In this document: positions 15,585-23,280 of the stretch, piece by piece | Numbering within the stretch: position 1 is the stretch's first letter | Layout of the letters: every line of letters begins with the position of its first letter | Source: an uncultured Lachnospiraceae bacterium | GTDB lineage: Bacteria; Bacillota; Clostridia; Lachnospirales; Lachnospiraceae | Assembly: GCA_910580195.1 (NCBI GenBank) | Contig: CAJTWA010000055.1 | Location: 1-26,036 of the forward strand | DNA: 26,036 nucleotides | Reading direction: 5' to 3' | The notes under the pieces: model-generated | What the model was told of the DNA's origin: nothing | Database searches by the model: none | The model's input: only the letters and a program-made list of their open reading frames with translations | Made by a program: the position numbers and the translations under genes

Positions 15585-15701
15585 ATAGATACGACTCCTT
15601 TACTGGTGGATATGGATAATTGTTACTGGACATTTCAATTATACCACAGACCAGTGAGGAGTTGTTTTATTTTGTAACAAAGAGAATCCCGTATTTATGC
15701 A

Positions 15702-15730
15702 GGTTCTGGCGTTTTGCAAACGCCTACTAT
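15702..15730 (+). promoter_or_regulatory. Candidate operator/promoter of the toxin-antitoxin operon
   Basis: The palindrome GGCGTTTTGCAAACGCC (15708-15724) has perfect seven-base arms around TGC. It is directly followed by a TACTAT that could serve as -10 box; the matching -35 position (GGTTCT) is poor. The antitoxin start is about 28 bases downstream of the -10 box. RelB-type antitoxins usually repress their own promoter through such palindromes. Confidence 0.5.
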
Positions 15731-15757
15731 TTCCTAAACAGAAAGGAGTTTTTGCAT

Positions 15758-16012
15758 ATGGCTAACTTAAATATTCCTGTTGACGACACATTAAAGCAGC
15801 AAGCTGAATTGATTTTTTCTGATATTGGCATTAGCTTATCGGCTGCAACTACCATATTTTTAAAACAAGTCGTGCGCTGCAACGGAATCCCTTTTGAGCT
15901 CCGCGCCGACCCATTTTACTCTGCCCAAAACCAAGCGCGCCTGCTAGAAGCAAAAGAGCGCATGGAAAAAAATGGCGGCACCGTACATGAACTGATTGAG
16001 GAAGAACCATGA
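15758..16012 (+). CDS. RelB/DinJ-family antitoxin
   Basis: The 84-residue protein has the N-terminal ribbon-helix-helix of RelB/DinJ antitoxins: MANLNIPVDDTLKQQAELIF, then GISLSAATTIFLKQVV and GIPFEL. The C-terminal part is acidic and probably disordered until it wraps the toxin. GAAAGGAG lies ten bases before the ATG at 15758; a longer frame to 15620 has no such site and would cover the palindromic operator. The stop overlaps the toxin start by four bases (ATGA). It should bind and neutralise YoeB and repress the operon. YoeB toxins classically pair with YefM-type antitoxins, so this is a mixed pair. Confidence 0.9.
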   Translation: MANLNIPVDDTLKQQAELIFSDIGISLSAATTIFLKQVVRCNGIPFELRADPFYSAQNQARLLEAKERMEKNGGTVHELIEEEP

Positions 16013-16272
16013 TTAAGGCGTGGGATGACTTTGCGTGGGATGATTATTTGTACTGGCAAGCACAAGATAAGAAAACCTTAAAGCGTATCAACCAATTATT
16101 GCAGGATATCGACCGGAACGGCAATTCTGGCATAGGCAAACCCGAACCGCTGAAAGGGAACCTGCAAGGCTATTGGAGCCGCAGGATAGACAATGCCAAC
16201 CGCCTTATTTACCGTATCACAGACAACCGGATTGAAATCCTGCAATGCCGGTCCCACTATGGTGAAAAATAA
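16009..16272 (+). CDS. yoeB: YoeB/Txe-family mRNA interferase toxin
   Basis: The 87-residue protein matches YoeB closely: AWDDYLYWQ near the start, KRINQLLQDIDR, GKPEPLKG and the terminal CRSHY. The catalytic residues known from Escherichia coli YoeB fall at the same numbers: Glu46, Arg65, His83 and Tyr84. It cuts mRNA in the ribosomal A site and stops translation. Translation is coupled to the antitoxin by an ATGA overlap. All key residues are present, so the toxin is probably functional. The stop is only ten bases from the stop of the convergent PBP gene, with no terminator between, so the two transcripts may overlap at their 3' ends. Confidence 0.94.
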   Translation: MIKAWDDFAWDDYLYWQAQDKKTLKRINQLLQDIDRNGNSGIGKPEPLKGNLQGYWSRRIDNANRLIYRITDNRIEILQCRSHYGEK

Positions 16273-16282
16273 CCTCTTTGCA

Positions 16283-18427
16283 TCATCTCCCAAGCCAATT
16301 TTCCAAAACCTCCTTGTCTTTCCCTACCACGTAACCGCTCCCGCCCCGTTCTTTCACATCCTCCGCCATGCTGACAACCAAAATTGGCCGCTCTGTGCCC
16401 TGCTCTGGGGTAAACACTGCAAACCATCCCAACTCCGTGCCAGAGGTATCGTCTTTTGAAGCCTTAATTTCTGCCGTCCCTGTTTTCCCAGCCAAGAGGA
16501 CATCCTCACGGTGGGCTGCATACCCTGTCCCGTTTGGGTCATTAATGACTTTTTCCAAACCTTCCAAGAGAATCCCAGCCGTTTCCCCAGAAAACGCATT
16601 TGGGATCCAGTACTCCGCTTCTGCCTGTTCCTGATACCGAAGGTATGGCTTCACCACACTCCCCCCATTGCAAAAAGCCGTATAAATACAGGCTAGATGC
16701 AGCGGGTTTACCAAAACCTGCCCCTGCCCATACCCGCTGTCTGCAAGCTGGATTTCTGTCCCGATTTCCTCTGAGTTGGAATATTGGGACTTGGCCATCA
16801 CGATTTCAAAGGGGATTTCTTCTTGGAACCCTAACTTCTGCAACGCTTGGATTAACCCTTCTGCTCCGATTTTCAAAGCAGCCTTCGCAAAGTAAATATT
16901 GTCTGAATAAATCAGCGCCTGTTCCAAGATTGCCGGTTCATAAGTGTGGAGGGTTGTCACATGGTAAGAGCCCCAAGACGCATCCTTCTGCCAGCTTTGC
17001 CCCTCGCTGCCAAAGTCTTCCCCTGCGCCAAATGCGCCGGAGTCCAAGCCAATTGCCCCAATCACGGATTTAAAAGTGGAACCGGGGCACCATGCTTGGC
17101 GGAACCGGTTATACATGGGCTTATTCTCATCCTCATTCAGCGCCGCCCACTGCTCGCTGGACAGCCCAAGGATAAAATCATTGTTATTGTAAGAAGGCGT
17201 GCTGACTAAAGCCAGCACCTCCCCCGTATAGGGATCCATGGCTACGGAACAGCTTTTATCCTCCCGAAACTGCCCGTACAAATCCATCTGGAGTTCTGCG
17301 TCCACCGTCAGCTTTATGCTTGCCCCATGCTCCACCGTCCGGTTTGCCAGCTCCATTTTCTCCTGCCCTTTGGCATCTGTAAGGAAAATCCGGCAGCCGT
17401 TTTGCCCTTTCAGTTCCTTTTCAAATAAACCTTCCGCGCCGCTCCTGCCTATGACGCTGTTGGCTGTATACCCCTCCCCCGAATGCTGCTCCAAGTCCTC
17501 CGCCGTCACATTCTGGACATAGCCTACCAAATGCGCCGCTGCCTCCCCCAGCGGGTATGCCCGGACTTCCGTATCAGAAATCATGACGCCCGGAATCTGG
17601 AGAAGCTGCTGCTGCCTGCCATGCTCTGCCTGAGCTTCTGGATCTGGCTCTAACGCCATCAGCTCCACTTCCTGTACCTTCCGCAAATTTTTGATTGGGA
17701 CAAAGGAATTTTCTTTCACCCATTTGGCCGACAATTTTTTCTCAATATCCTCCGGATCCATCCCCAGCAGCCCTGCTGCCTGCCGGATGGCCTCCTCCCG
17801 GTCCTCAAGATTCCCCGGCACAATCCCCACGGAAGCTGCCACGCCAGCCCCGGCAAGGACGCGCCCGTTCCTGTCTAAAATTTCCCCCCGCTTTGCCGGC
17901 ACGGTGGAAACACGCACCTTGTCTGTAGGCAAAAGCCCCGGGAAAATCAAGGAGTCCTCCCACGCCAGCTTGTAACCCTTTTCTTCTTTCTGGAACACCG
18001 CCTCATTTTCAAAAGAAACCGGGCCGGCCGTGGTGCCAAAAGACGTCTTGTATTGCACGGTATGGGTTTCTTCCTGATAGGAAATAATTTCCACCTCCAT
18101 GCCCTGCACCCCTATCCCTTCGTAAATAGCAGAATTGCGCTTGATGAAATCTTCTTGGGTGATTTGGCTTACCGATTCTGCATCCAGCATTTGGTACATT
18201 TCTGTATACTTTTGCTCTGGGATCAGGTGCATGTATGACAAGAGCAGCTCTGTAGGGGATGGCTCCGGGCTGTTTTGCCCTAAGCTGCGGCGGGCAGAAA
18301 TTTGGGTGTATGCCAATACGGCAAGGGCTGCAGCAGCGAGGATGCAGGATGTAAGAAGGATGGGGAATCTTAAGGCAGCCCTCCTGCGGCGGGCAGCTGT
18401 TTTCCGGTGGGTTCTCTTTTTTGCCAT
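16283..18427 (-). CDS. Class B penicillin-binding protein with MecA-type N-terminal domain
   Basis: The 714-residue protein has a basic N-terminus, one membrane anchor (residues 21-42), an NTF2-like MecA_N domain (about 55-165), a dimerisation or pedestal domain starting near VPAKRGEILDRNG (about 176-370) and a transpeptidase domain. Catalytic motifs are intact: Ser450-Thr-Phe-Lys453, Ser508-Asp-Asn510 and Lys648-Thr-Gly650. It cross-links peptidoglycan outside the membrane. The MecA_N domain places it with PBP2a, PBP5 and PBP3-like proteins, some of which have low beta-lactam affinity; resistance cannot be judged from sequence alone. The ATG at 18427 follows AGGAGG. Its promoter holds a BlaI/MecI-type operator, suggesting beta-lactam- or wall-stress-inducible expression. 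Confidence 0.93.
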   Translation of the reverse strand: MAKKRTHRKTAARRRRAALRFPILLTSCILAAAALAVLAYTQISARRSLGQNSPEPSPTELLLSYMHLIPEQKYTEMYQMLDAESVSQITQEDFIKRNSAIYEGIGVQGMEVEIISYQEETHTVQYKTSFGTTAGPVSFENEAVFQKEEKGYKLAWEDSLIFPGLLPTDKVRVSTVPAKRGEILDRNGRVLAGAGVAASVGIVPGNLEDREEAIRQAAGLLGMDPEDIEKKLSAKWVKENSFVPIKNLRKVQEVELMALEPDPEAQAEHGRQQQLLQIPGVMISDTEVRAYPLGEAAAHLVGYVQNVTAEDLEQHSGEGYTANSVIGRSGAEGLFEKELKGQNGCRIFLTDAKGQEKMELANRTVEHGASIKLTVDAELQMDLYGQFREDKSCSVAMDPYTGEVLALVSTPSYNNNDFILGLSSEQWAALNEDENKPMYNRFRQAWCPGSTFKSVIGAIGLDSGAFGAGEDFGSEGQSWQKDASWGSYHVTTLHTYEPAILEQALIYSDNIYFAKAALKIGAEGLIQALQKLGFQEEIPFEIVMAKSQYSNSEEIGTEIQLADSGYGQGQVLVNPLHLACIYTAFCNGGSVVKPYLRYQEQAEAEYWIPNAFSGETAGILLEGLEKVINDPNGTGYAAHREDVLLAGKTGTAEIKASKDDTSGTELGWFAVFTPEQGTERPILVVSMAEDVKERGGSGYVVGKDKEVLENWLGR

Positions 18428-18482
18428 GTGGTACCTCCTAGTGAATGTTGGCAGGGTTGGGATTTATTTTCTGCTTCCCTAA

Positions 18483-18511
18483 ATATTACACCTGTAGTAT
18501 TTAAATGTCAA
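18483..18511 (-). promoter_or_regulatory. Promoter of the PBP gene
   Basis: On the minus strand a perfect TTGACA (18511-18506), a 17-base spacer and TAATAT (18488-18483). This strong promoter would need repression to be regulated, consistent with the operator that overlaps its -10 box. Confidence 0.8.
18484..18499 (-). promoter_or_regulatory. BlaI/MecI-type operator over the PBP -10 box
   Basis: TATTACA-CC-TGTAGTA is a dyad with seven-base arms and one mismatch, containing TACA-N2-TGTA, the core recognised by BlaI/MecI/CopY-family repressors. In staphylococci such dyads control mecA and blaZ. No gene for such a repressor or its sensor lies in the window. Confidence 0.65.
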
Positions 18512-18693
18512 GGAAATATTTCTTTTTCCCCCATATGACACCATATTGCTCCGGCGGTTAAATATCGGCGTTTTTACTTGCCTAAATTTCCATCTGCCGC
18601 GTTGCCAGCCGTTGAGAGTGTACATAGATTGCCGCACCATAATGCATTTGTGAATGTAAATGAAAACTATTTGTGAATAGAAAGCGAAGCAGC

Positions 18694-18722
18694 TTGACAA
18701 AACCGCGCCCATAGAATAGAAT
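18694..18722 (+). promoter_or_regulatory. Promoter of the TetR gene
   Basis: TTGACA (18694-18699), a 17-base spacer and TAGAAT (18717-18722), immediately followed by the palindromic operator. Confidence 0.75.
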
Positions 18723-18724
18723 AT

Positions 18725-18745
18725 AATTAAACCGGCGGTTTAATT
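18725..18745 (+). promoter_or_regulatory. Palindromic operator of the TetR repressor
   Basis: A perfect palindrome with ten-base arms AATTAAACCG and CGGTTTAATT around a single central G. It covers the expected transcription start and lies 19 bases before the TetR start codon, as expected for autorepression. Confidence 0.8.
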
Positions 18746-18764
18746 ATTGAAAGGAGGACTGCAG

Positions 18765-19403
18765 ATGGCACGCAGGAAAAAAGAACCAAAAAGCGTACAT
18801 AGAGAAAATATTGCTGCCGCCGCTTCCGCATTGTTTATGGAGAAAGGGATTACGGCAACTTCCATGAACGATATCGCAAAAGCGGCTGGATATAGCAAAG
18901 CAACATTATATGTGTACTTTGAAAACAAAGAGGAACTTATCGGCTTTTTAGTGTTAGACAGCATGAAAAAGCTTTGCAGTTCTATCACTTCTGCATTGGA
19001 GCAGCAGGAGGAAACAAAAGCAAGGTATGATATGATTTGCCGGGAGTTAGTCCTATATCAGGAAGAATTTCCTTTTTATTTTAAAATGGTGTTAGATAAA
19101 ATAAACATTAATTTCGAAAGCCAAAATTACTTGCCCGAAGAAAAAGAAACTTATCAAGCCGGGGAAGAAATAAATGAAAAACTAAAGGCTTTTTTCCTAA
19201 ACGGCATAAAAAGAGGCGATTTGCGGGAAGACATAAAAATCATGCCCGCTATTTTTCAGTTTTGGGGTATGCTGTCAGGGCTTATCCAATTGGCAGCAAA
19301 CAAAGAAGAATACATTGAAAAAACAATGCACTTATCTAAGGCTCAATTTTTAGGGAATGGTTTTGACCTGTTGTACCGTTCGGTTGAGAAGGAAGAAAAC
19401 TAA
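18765..19403 (+). CDS. TetR/AcrR-family transcriptional regulator
   Basis: The 212-residue protein has the TetR N-terminal DNA-binding domain at about residues 10-58: IAAAASALFMEKGITATSMNDIAKAAGYSKATLYVYFENKEELI. The rest is helical and should form the ligand-binding and dimerisation domain, without a recognisable subfamily. The ATG at 18765 follows AAAGGAGG; the TTG at 18747 lies before this site and is rejected. A palindrome directly upstream is the likely operator. The gene for an FMN-binding membrane protein follows 72 bases later on the same strand, so both are probably co-regulated. The inducer is unknown. Confidence 0.93.
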   Translation: MARRKKEPKSVHRENIAAAASALFMEKGITATSMNDIAKAAGYSKATLYVYFENKEELIGFLVLDSMKKLCSSITSALEQQEETKARYDMICRELVLYQEEFPFYFKMVLDKININFESQNYLPEEKETYQAGEEINEKLKAFFLNGIKRGDLREDIKIMPAIFQFWGMLSGLIQLAANKEEYIEKTMHLSKAQFLGNGFDLLYRSVEKEEN

Positions 19404-19475
19404 TGCGAAGCAATATTTGGAATGTCTTCCGACGATTTGCCGCCGGAACGAAGGGATTGGAAAAGGAGGGCGAAA

Positions 19476-19910
19476 ATGGCCATGGACAAGAAATCGGCGC
19501 TTGAAATGAGAATATCTAAAAAGAAAATACTTTTATCTATTGTTTTATTTATTTTTCTTGTTGCTCTCATTTTTGGAGCAGTTTACCTAAAAAAAGTTGC
19601 TGATTACCAACAAGCCGTAAAGGAAACTGTTTTTGACGGAATAGATGCCGCTAATATTCCCGATGGAACTTATACCGGAGAATATGATGTGAATTTTATA
19701 TATGCCAAAGTGGAAGTTACTGTGGAAAGCGGAAAAATTGTAAGTATTAACATTTTGGAGCATAAGCATGAGCGTGGAAAAGCTGCAGAAACAGTCATTG
19801 AGAAAATAATTGAGGAACAGAAAATTGATGTTGACGTCATCTCTGGCGCAACGAATTCAAGCACTGTCATTAAAAAAGCTGTTGAAAATGCACTCAAAGG
19901 AGAACCGTAA
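19476..19910 (+). CDS. Membrane-anchored FMN-binding domain protein
   Basis: The 144-residue protein has a basic N-terminus, a single membrane helix (about 17-37) and an extracytoplasmic FMN-binding domain of the RnfG/NqrC type (DGTYTGEYDVNFIYAKVEVTVE, then DVISGATNSS). Asp120 to Thr126 (DVISGAT) fits the site where ApbE flavin transferase links FMN to Thr. Such small proteins serve in extracytoplasmic electron transfer. AAAAGGAGGG lies just before the ATG at 19476; an upstream in-frame start at 19422 has no such site. It is the second gene after TetR. No oxidoreductase partner or ApbE gene is in the window, so its electron donor and acceptor are unknown. Confidence 0.88.
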   Translation: MAMDKKSALEMRISKKKILLSIVLFIFLVALIFGAVYLKKVADYQQAVKETVFDGIDAANIPDGTYTGEYDVNFIYAKVEVTVESGKIVSINILEHKHERGKAAETVIEKIIEEQKIDVDVISGATNSSTVIKKAVENALKGEP

Positions 19911-19925
19911 TATTTGAACGGAAAA

Positions 19926-20000
19926 ATGAAATGGAACAAGCCCGTCCTCCCTTACCTTGCCCGCACAAGCGTAGTTTACCGCGGAATGAAAATAGCATAA
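19926..20000 (+). other. Possible 24-codon frame after the FMN protein
   Basis: A short frame MKWNKPVLPYLARTSVVY... ends at 20000, just before the next promoter. It has only a weak ribosome binding site (AACGGAAAA) and no recognised relatives. It may be a remnant of a longer gene or chance. Confidence 0.15.
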
Positions 20001-20004
20001 TATC

Positions 20005-20033
20005 TTGTAAACCAGTTATTTTTTGTATATAAT
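20005..20033 (+). promoter_or_regulatory. Promoter of the Rpn-type nuclease gene
   Basis: TTGTAA (20005-20010), a 17-base spacer and a perfect TATAAT (20028-20033), 60 bases before the start codon. Confidence 0.7.
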
Positions 20034-20093
20034 AAAAGAAATAAAACATGGCTGTACAGAACTATGGGCCGCCAGCAGGGAAGGGGGATGCCG

Positions 20094-21122
20094 ATGAGGA
20101 CAGAAACGGAAATCAGCATAGCTGCTGCAAGCGCAACCGGCAGCAAATATGACATGGCCTGCAAGGAGCTGTTCCAGAACAAGGAAATCATTGCCCCTGT
20201 ATTGCGGGAAGTCGTGCCGGAATACAAGGGTTCCACAATTGAAGAGGTCATCCGCTGCATTGACGCAGACAGCATCGCAGACATCCCAGTGGACGACGTT
20301 TCGGCAAGGGCTGGCCAGCTGCCCACAGAGCAGGGTTCCGTCAGCGATAAGCTGATCCGCTATGACACCCACTTCCGGGCGGCCAACCCGATGCTCAGCA
20401 CCGAAAGCCTCTGCATCCACCTACACATTGACTTGGAAGTCCAGAACAACTACAGGCCCACCTCCCCTGCCTACCCCATCGTCAAACGGGGGGTTTATTA
20501 TGCGGCAAGGGAAATAAGCCGCCAGCTCGGCACCCTCACAGGGCAGACGGACTACGGGGATATCCAGAAATCCTACAGCATCTGGATCTGCAATGAACGG
20601 ATCCCACAGCGCCTGCAGGATACTGTCACGATGTACTCCATAAAGAAATCTGATATTATTGGGGAAACTGACGAGCCCGAGGCCGATTTTGACCTGATGT
20701 CCGTAATCATAATCCGCAGGGGCGGGCCGGCAGACGCGCCAATCTTTGACTATTTGTCAGGGATTTTCCGGTGCGACCAGTCTAAGATTTCCGAATATGT
20801 AGACATTGAGCATAACGAAGCCATTCAGGAAGGAGTGAAGCGTATGAGCGGTTTAGGAGAAACAATCATGCTTGAATATTTGGAAAAGGGCCTGCAGCAG
20901 GGCCTACAGCAGGGCATGCAGCAGGGCATGCAGCAGGGCATGCAGCAGGGTATGCGTCAGGGCATGCAGCAGGGCATGCAGCAGGGAGAAAATTTGCTGG
21001 CTGCCCTTGTCGGCTGCCTGACACGGGACAAACGCTTCCAAGATTTAGAGCGCCTCTCCGATGCAGGATTGCGGGAACAATTATATAAAGAATACAACCT
21101 GCCAACCAGAACAGAAAACTGA
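20094..21122 (+). CDS. Rpn-family PD-(D/E)XK nuclease / transposase-like protein
   Basis: The 342-residue protein resembles the recombination-promoting nuclease (Rpn) and PDDEXK_2 families common in Clostridia. The likely active site is Asp in YDTHFRAANP and the IDLEVQ motif (Glu-x-Gln in place of Glu-x-Lys), with YPIVKRGVYYAAREIS following as the conserved helix. Residues about 265-297 are eight GLQQ/GMQQ-type units, a hallmark of this family. These proteins can nick DNA and, for Escherichia coli RpnA, raise RecA-independent recombination. I chose the ATG at 20094 because GAAGGGGG lies six bases upstream; ATGs at 20064 and 20088 are in frame but badly spaced. The gene has its own promoter and seems monocistronic. 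Confidence 0.82.
   Translation: MRTETEISIAAASATGSKYDMACKELFQNKEIIAPVLREVVPEYKGSTIEEVIRCIDADSIADIPVDDVSARAGQLPTEQGSVSDKLIRYDTHFRAANPMLSTESLCIHLHIDLEVQNNYRPTSPAYPIVKRGVYYAAREISRQLGTLTGQTDYGDIQKSYSIWICNERIPQRLQDTVTMYSIKKSDIIGETDEPEADFDLMSVIIIRRGGPADAPIFDYLSGIFRCDQSKISEYVDIEHNEAIQEGVKRMSGLGETIMLEYLEKGLQQGLQQGMQQGMQQGMQQGMRQGMQQGMQQGENLLAALVGCLTRDKRFQDLERLSDAGLREQLYKEYNLPTRTEN
20889..20984 (+). repeat. Eight 12-bp units (Gly-Met/Leu-Gln-Gln) in the nuclease gene
   Basis: Units of the form GGCATGCAGCAG run in frame with few changes (CTG/CTA for ATG, CGT for one CAG). The near identity of several copies suggests recent slippage. Changes by whole units keep the reading frame. Confidence 0.9.
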
Positions 21123-21173
21123 CCCATGGCTATCTTTTGGCTGTGCCAGCCTACCATAGTCAAATCAGCACCT

Positions 21174-21220
21174 AAAAATGCCCAATGGAATGGAAGATTC
21201 TTCCTCCATCCCATTGGGCA
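21174..21220 (-). terminator. Terminator of the ABC/XRE operon
   Basis: Ten-base arms TGCCCAATGG (21179-21188) and CCATTGGGCA (21211-21220) with further pairing inside give a very stable stem. Read on the minus strand it is followed by ATTTTTAGG. It lies 38 bases after the permease stop and 57 bases after the stop of the convergent nuclease gene, which it may also serve less well. Confidence 0.8.
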
Positions 21221-21258
21221 AAAAACTGCTGAAAAGCAAGCCATAACGAACCAAACCT

Positions 21259-22020
21259 CTACAATTTCCTCTTCCCAAAACAACCTCCCCCTGCCGCCAC
21301 GCACAATGCTGCCATAATGGCCGCTGCCGCCAGCCCTCCGAAATAGCCCGACGGCTCCTCTGCACCCTGCAAAAGCGCCATGCCTTCCATTAATTTTGCC
21401 GGCAAGAGGGAATGGAACCTTGGGAATAGGCCCAGCAGATACATGCCGAGAGCCACACCGCCCGTCCCCAGCAATACCTGCGCGCTGCTCCCCGCAAAGG
21501 CAGAAAAAAACACTAGGGCTGCAACCACCCAGATTCCAAACACCCAACTGCAAGCCCCTGCAAAAAACAGGTTCTTGGCAACGCCATTATCCCAGAAATA
21601 CCCATTATACCCATACGTAATCCCAAAGCAAAGGAAATACAGCACCGTCCATGCCCCAAACAAGAATATTGCTTTCGCCCCAAGGATACTCCAACGGGAA
21701 AGCCCTTTTGCCACCACTGGGATTAACGTCCCCCTCTGGTACTCCCCAGTAAAGCTCCCGCTGCACAGCAACACAAAAATAACCAGCCCCATGGGGAAAT
21801 TTTTATAAAATTGTGCCCATGAAACCATGGCGTCCACAGTAATGCCCGTAGCTGCAATCCCTGTTTCCGCCAAAGATTCCGATAAGGCTTCCATCATCCA
21901 TGGGGTCAGCTTTGCCAATGCAGGGTTCATAATGCCAAACAGCGTAAACACCAGTAAAAGCACCAGCAGCCGCCCCGTGCGCAGCCATTCCATCCATTCT
22001 TTTTTCAAAAAAGCTTTCAT
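21259..22020 (-). CDS. ABC-2 type transporter permease (YxlG-like)
   Basis: The protein has 253 residues and about six membrane segments, with the first starting at LLVLLLVFTLFGIMNPAL. The motif GSFTGEYQRGTLIPVVAKGLSRW after the second segment is typical of ABC-2 permeases that pair with stand-alone ATPases. I chose the ATG at 22020 (MKAFLKKEWMEWLRTG), which matches the usual amphipathic start of this family; a longer start at 22053 would add a charged stretch not expected there. It is the last gene of the operon, 151 bases after the ATPase, with the terminator downstream. Order and sizes resemble YxlG of the Bacillus subtilis sigY operon. The substrate is unknown. Confidence 0.88.
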   Translation of the reverse strand: MKAFLKKEWMEWLRTGRLLVLLLVFTLFGIMNPALAKLTPWMMEALSESLAETGIAATGITVDAMVSWAQFYKNFPMGLVIFVLLCSGSFTGEYQRGTLIPVVAKGLSRWSILGAKAIFLFGAWTVLYFLCFGITYGYNGYFWDNGVAKNLFFAGACSWVFGIWVVAALVFFSAFAGSSAQVLLGTGGVALGMYLLGLFPRFHSLLPAKLMEGMALLQGAEEPSGYFGGLAAAAIMAALCVAAGGGCFGKRKL

Positions 22021-22049
22021 TATTTTACCATCCCTTTCCCTCCGTTCAG

Positions 22050-22137
22050 GCACGGAACGTTATGGAACCCTGCCGTTTCATTTCCATTTCTAATCTTTTG
22101 CATATCCACTTCGCTCAAGCATGGAACATTATGGAAC
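22050..22137. repeat. Imperfect direct repeat between ATPase and permease genes
   Basis: GCACGGAACGTTATGGAAC (22050-22068) and GCATGGAACATTATGGAAC (22119-22137) differ at two positions and lie 69 bases apart. They fill most of the 151-base gap in an operon whose other genes overlap. Confidence 0.6.
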
Positions 22138-22171
22138 TTTTCCATTTTACCTCTATGTTTCAATTGTAGGC

Positions 22172-23077
22172 CTATCCCTTCCCTTTCCCAACTATTTCTA
22201 AAAACAAATCCTCCAACGCTGGTTCCTGCCGCTCTGCCCGCAGAATTGGAAGCTTATTTTCTGCAATAAAATGCAGGATTTCCCACAGCCGCCCCGTATC
22301 CTCCAAAGATAAGCCCCTGTGCCCTGCCAATTTCAGGAAAGGGAACTGGGAAAGCAGCAATTTGGCATCTTCTGGCCGTTCCATTTCAATGGCTGTTTTG
22401 GCAGTTTTCCTGCTTTCTTTCACTTCCTCTACAGAGCCCTGCAGGACGATTTCCCCATTGTGGAGAAATGCCACTTGGTCGCAGATATGTTCCACGTCCG
22501 AAAGGATATGGGTAGAAAACAGCACCGTTGCCTGTTCCTTTGCCGATACCAGGATATCCAAAAGCTCCTTGCGCCCCGCCGGATCAAGGGCTGAAGTGGG
22601 CTCATCGCAAATCAAAAGCTTTGGCCGGCCAAACAGCGCCTGCGCTACCCCAAGCCGCTGCTTCATTCCACGGGAGAAGCCTTTGATCCGGCCTTTTTCC
22701 TTTTCCAAGCCCACCAGATGCAGCAATTCCCCTGTGCGTTCCCTGATTTCCTTTTTTCCCATGCCTGCAATTTCCCCACAGAACTGCAAGTACTCTGCCG
22801 GGGACATATAAGGATAAAATTCCGGCACATCTGGCAGATAGCCCACAAACTGGTTAGTTGGGGTATTCCCATAACAGGCTGGCATCCCATTGACCTCAAT
22901 TGCCCCGCTGTCACAGGAAAGGAGCCCCAGCACCAGCTTCATCGCTGTGGTCTTTCCAGCCCCATTTTGCCCTACAAACCCAAATACGGTGTGCTCCGGG
23001 ACAGAAAAATCCACATCCCGCAACACCTGTTTTTCCCCAAAATGCTTTGCCACATGGGAAAGCGTTAAAATATTCAT
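22172..23077 (-). CDS. ABC transporter ATPase (YxlF/CcmA-like)
   Basis: The 301-residue ATPase has Walker A GQNGAGKTT (36-44), signature FSRGMKQRL (134-142), Walker B LLICDEPTSALD (154-165) and H-loop His190. The Q-loop region reads VGYLPDVPEFYPYM, with Pro-Asp where Gln is usual; this is common in the ABC-2 export branch. A C-terminal tail of about 80 residues is typical of the same branch. The ATG at 23077 follows GGAGGAAAC and overlaps the stop of the PLDc_N gene (ATGA), showing coupled translation. It should drive the permease encoded next. Which compound is moved is not visible; antibiotic export and immunity are typical roles of the family. Confidence 0.93.
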   Translation of the reverse strand: MNILTLSHVAKHFGEKQVLRDVDFSVPEHTVFGFVGQNGAGKTTAMKLVLGLLSCDSGAIEVNGMPACYGNTPTNQFVGYLPDVPEFYPYMSPAEYLQFCGEIAGMGKKEIRERTGELLHLVGLEKEKGRIKGFSRGMKQRLGVAQALFGRPKLLICDEPTSALDPAGRKELLDILVSAKEQATVLFSTHILSDVEHICDQVAFLHNGEIVLQGSVEEVKESRKTAKTAIEMERPEDAKLLLSQFPFLKLAGHRGLSLEDTGRLWEILHFIAENKLPILRAERQEPALEDLFLEIVGKGKG

Positions 23078-23280
23078 GTCGTTTCCTCCTTCCCCAAAAG
23101 GAAATACAAGACCGGCCCGATAAACTGCATCCCGATAATAGCAACTGCAATCCATAGCCCCCGGCTGCCCCGTTTATAGGAATTATGGGTCAAAATGTGG
23201 TAAATGGTATATGCCAGCAGCGCAATTTCCACCACGGCAAGCGGAATGATAAATGGCAAAAATTCTTTGATGTCAAGCAT
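23074..23280 (-). CDS. PLDc_N-domain small membrane protein (YxlE-like)
   Basis: The 68-residue protein has two hydrophobic helices (FLPFIIPLAVVEIALLAYTIYHIL and LWIAVAIIGMQFIGPVLYFLLG) joined by a short basic loop with RGSRGLW. This is the PLDc_N module: it resembles the N-terminal membrane part of cardiolipin synthase without any catalytic HKD domain. GGAGG precedes the ATG at 23280. It overlaps the regulator gene upstream and the ATPase gene downstream by a few bases. In the Bacillus subtilis sigY operon the related YxlE lies next to YxlF and YxlG and helps to restrain SigY; a similar regulatory or assembly role here is inference. Confidence 0.88.
   Translation of the reverse strand: MLDIKEFLPFIIPLAVVEIALLAYTIYHILTHNSYKRGSRGLWIAVAIIGMQFIGPVLYFLLGKEETT

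Larger units (their letters stand above)
18428..18764. other. Divergent regulatory region between the PBP and TetR genes
   Basis: This 337-base gap holds no gene. Two complete promoters, one per strand, sit near its ends with an operator each. Between them (about 18515-18690) I see only a partial match to the TetR operator at 18551-18563 (CCGGCGGTTAAAT). Confidence 0.75.

Noticed and set aside
14127..15700. Defined insertion sequence ends
   Set aside because: I compared the flanks on both sides and found no convincing terminal inverted repeats or target duplication; the 12-base direct repeat at 13956 and 15725 is too far from the gene to be a clear target duplication.
15620..15757. N-terminal extension of the antitoxin
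   Set aside because: The extra 46 residues cover the palindromic operator and promoter, while a good GAAAGGAG sits before the ATG at 15758.
18551..18563. Second TetR operator between the PBP and TetR genes
   Set aside because: Only one half matches (CCGGCGGTTAAAT); the other arm of the palindrome is missing.
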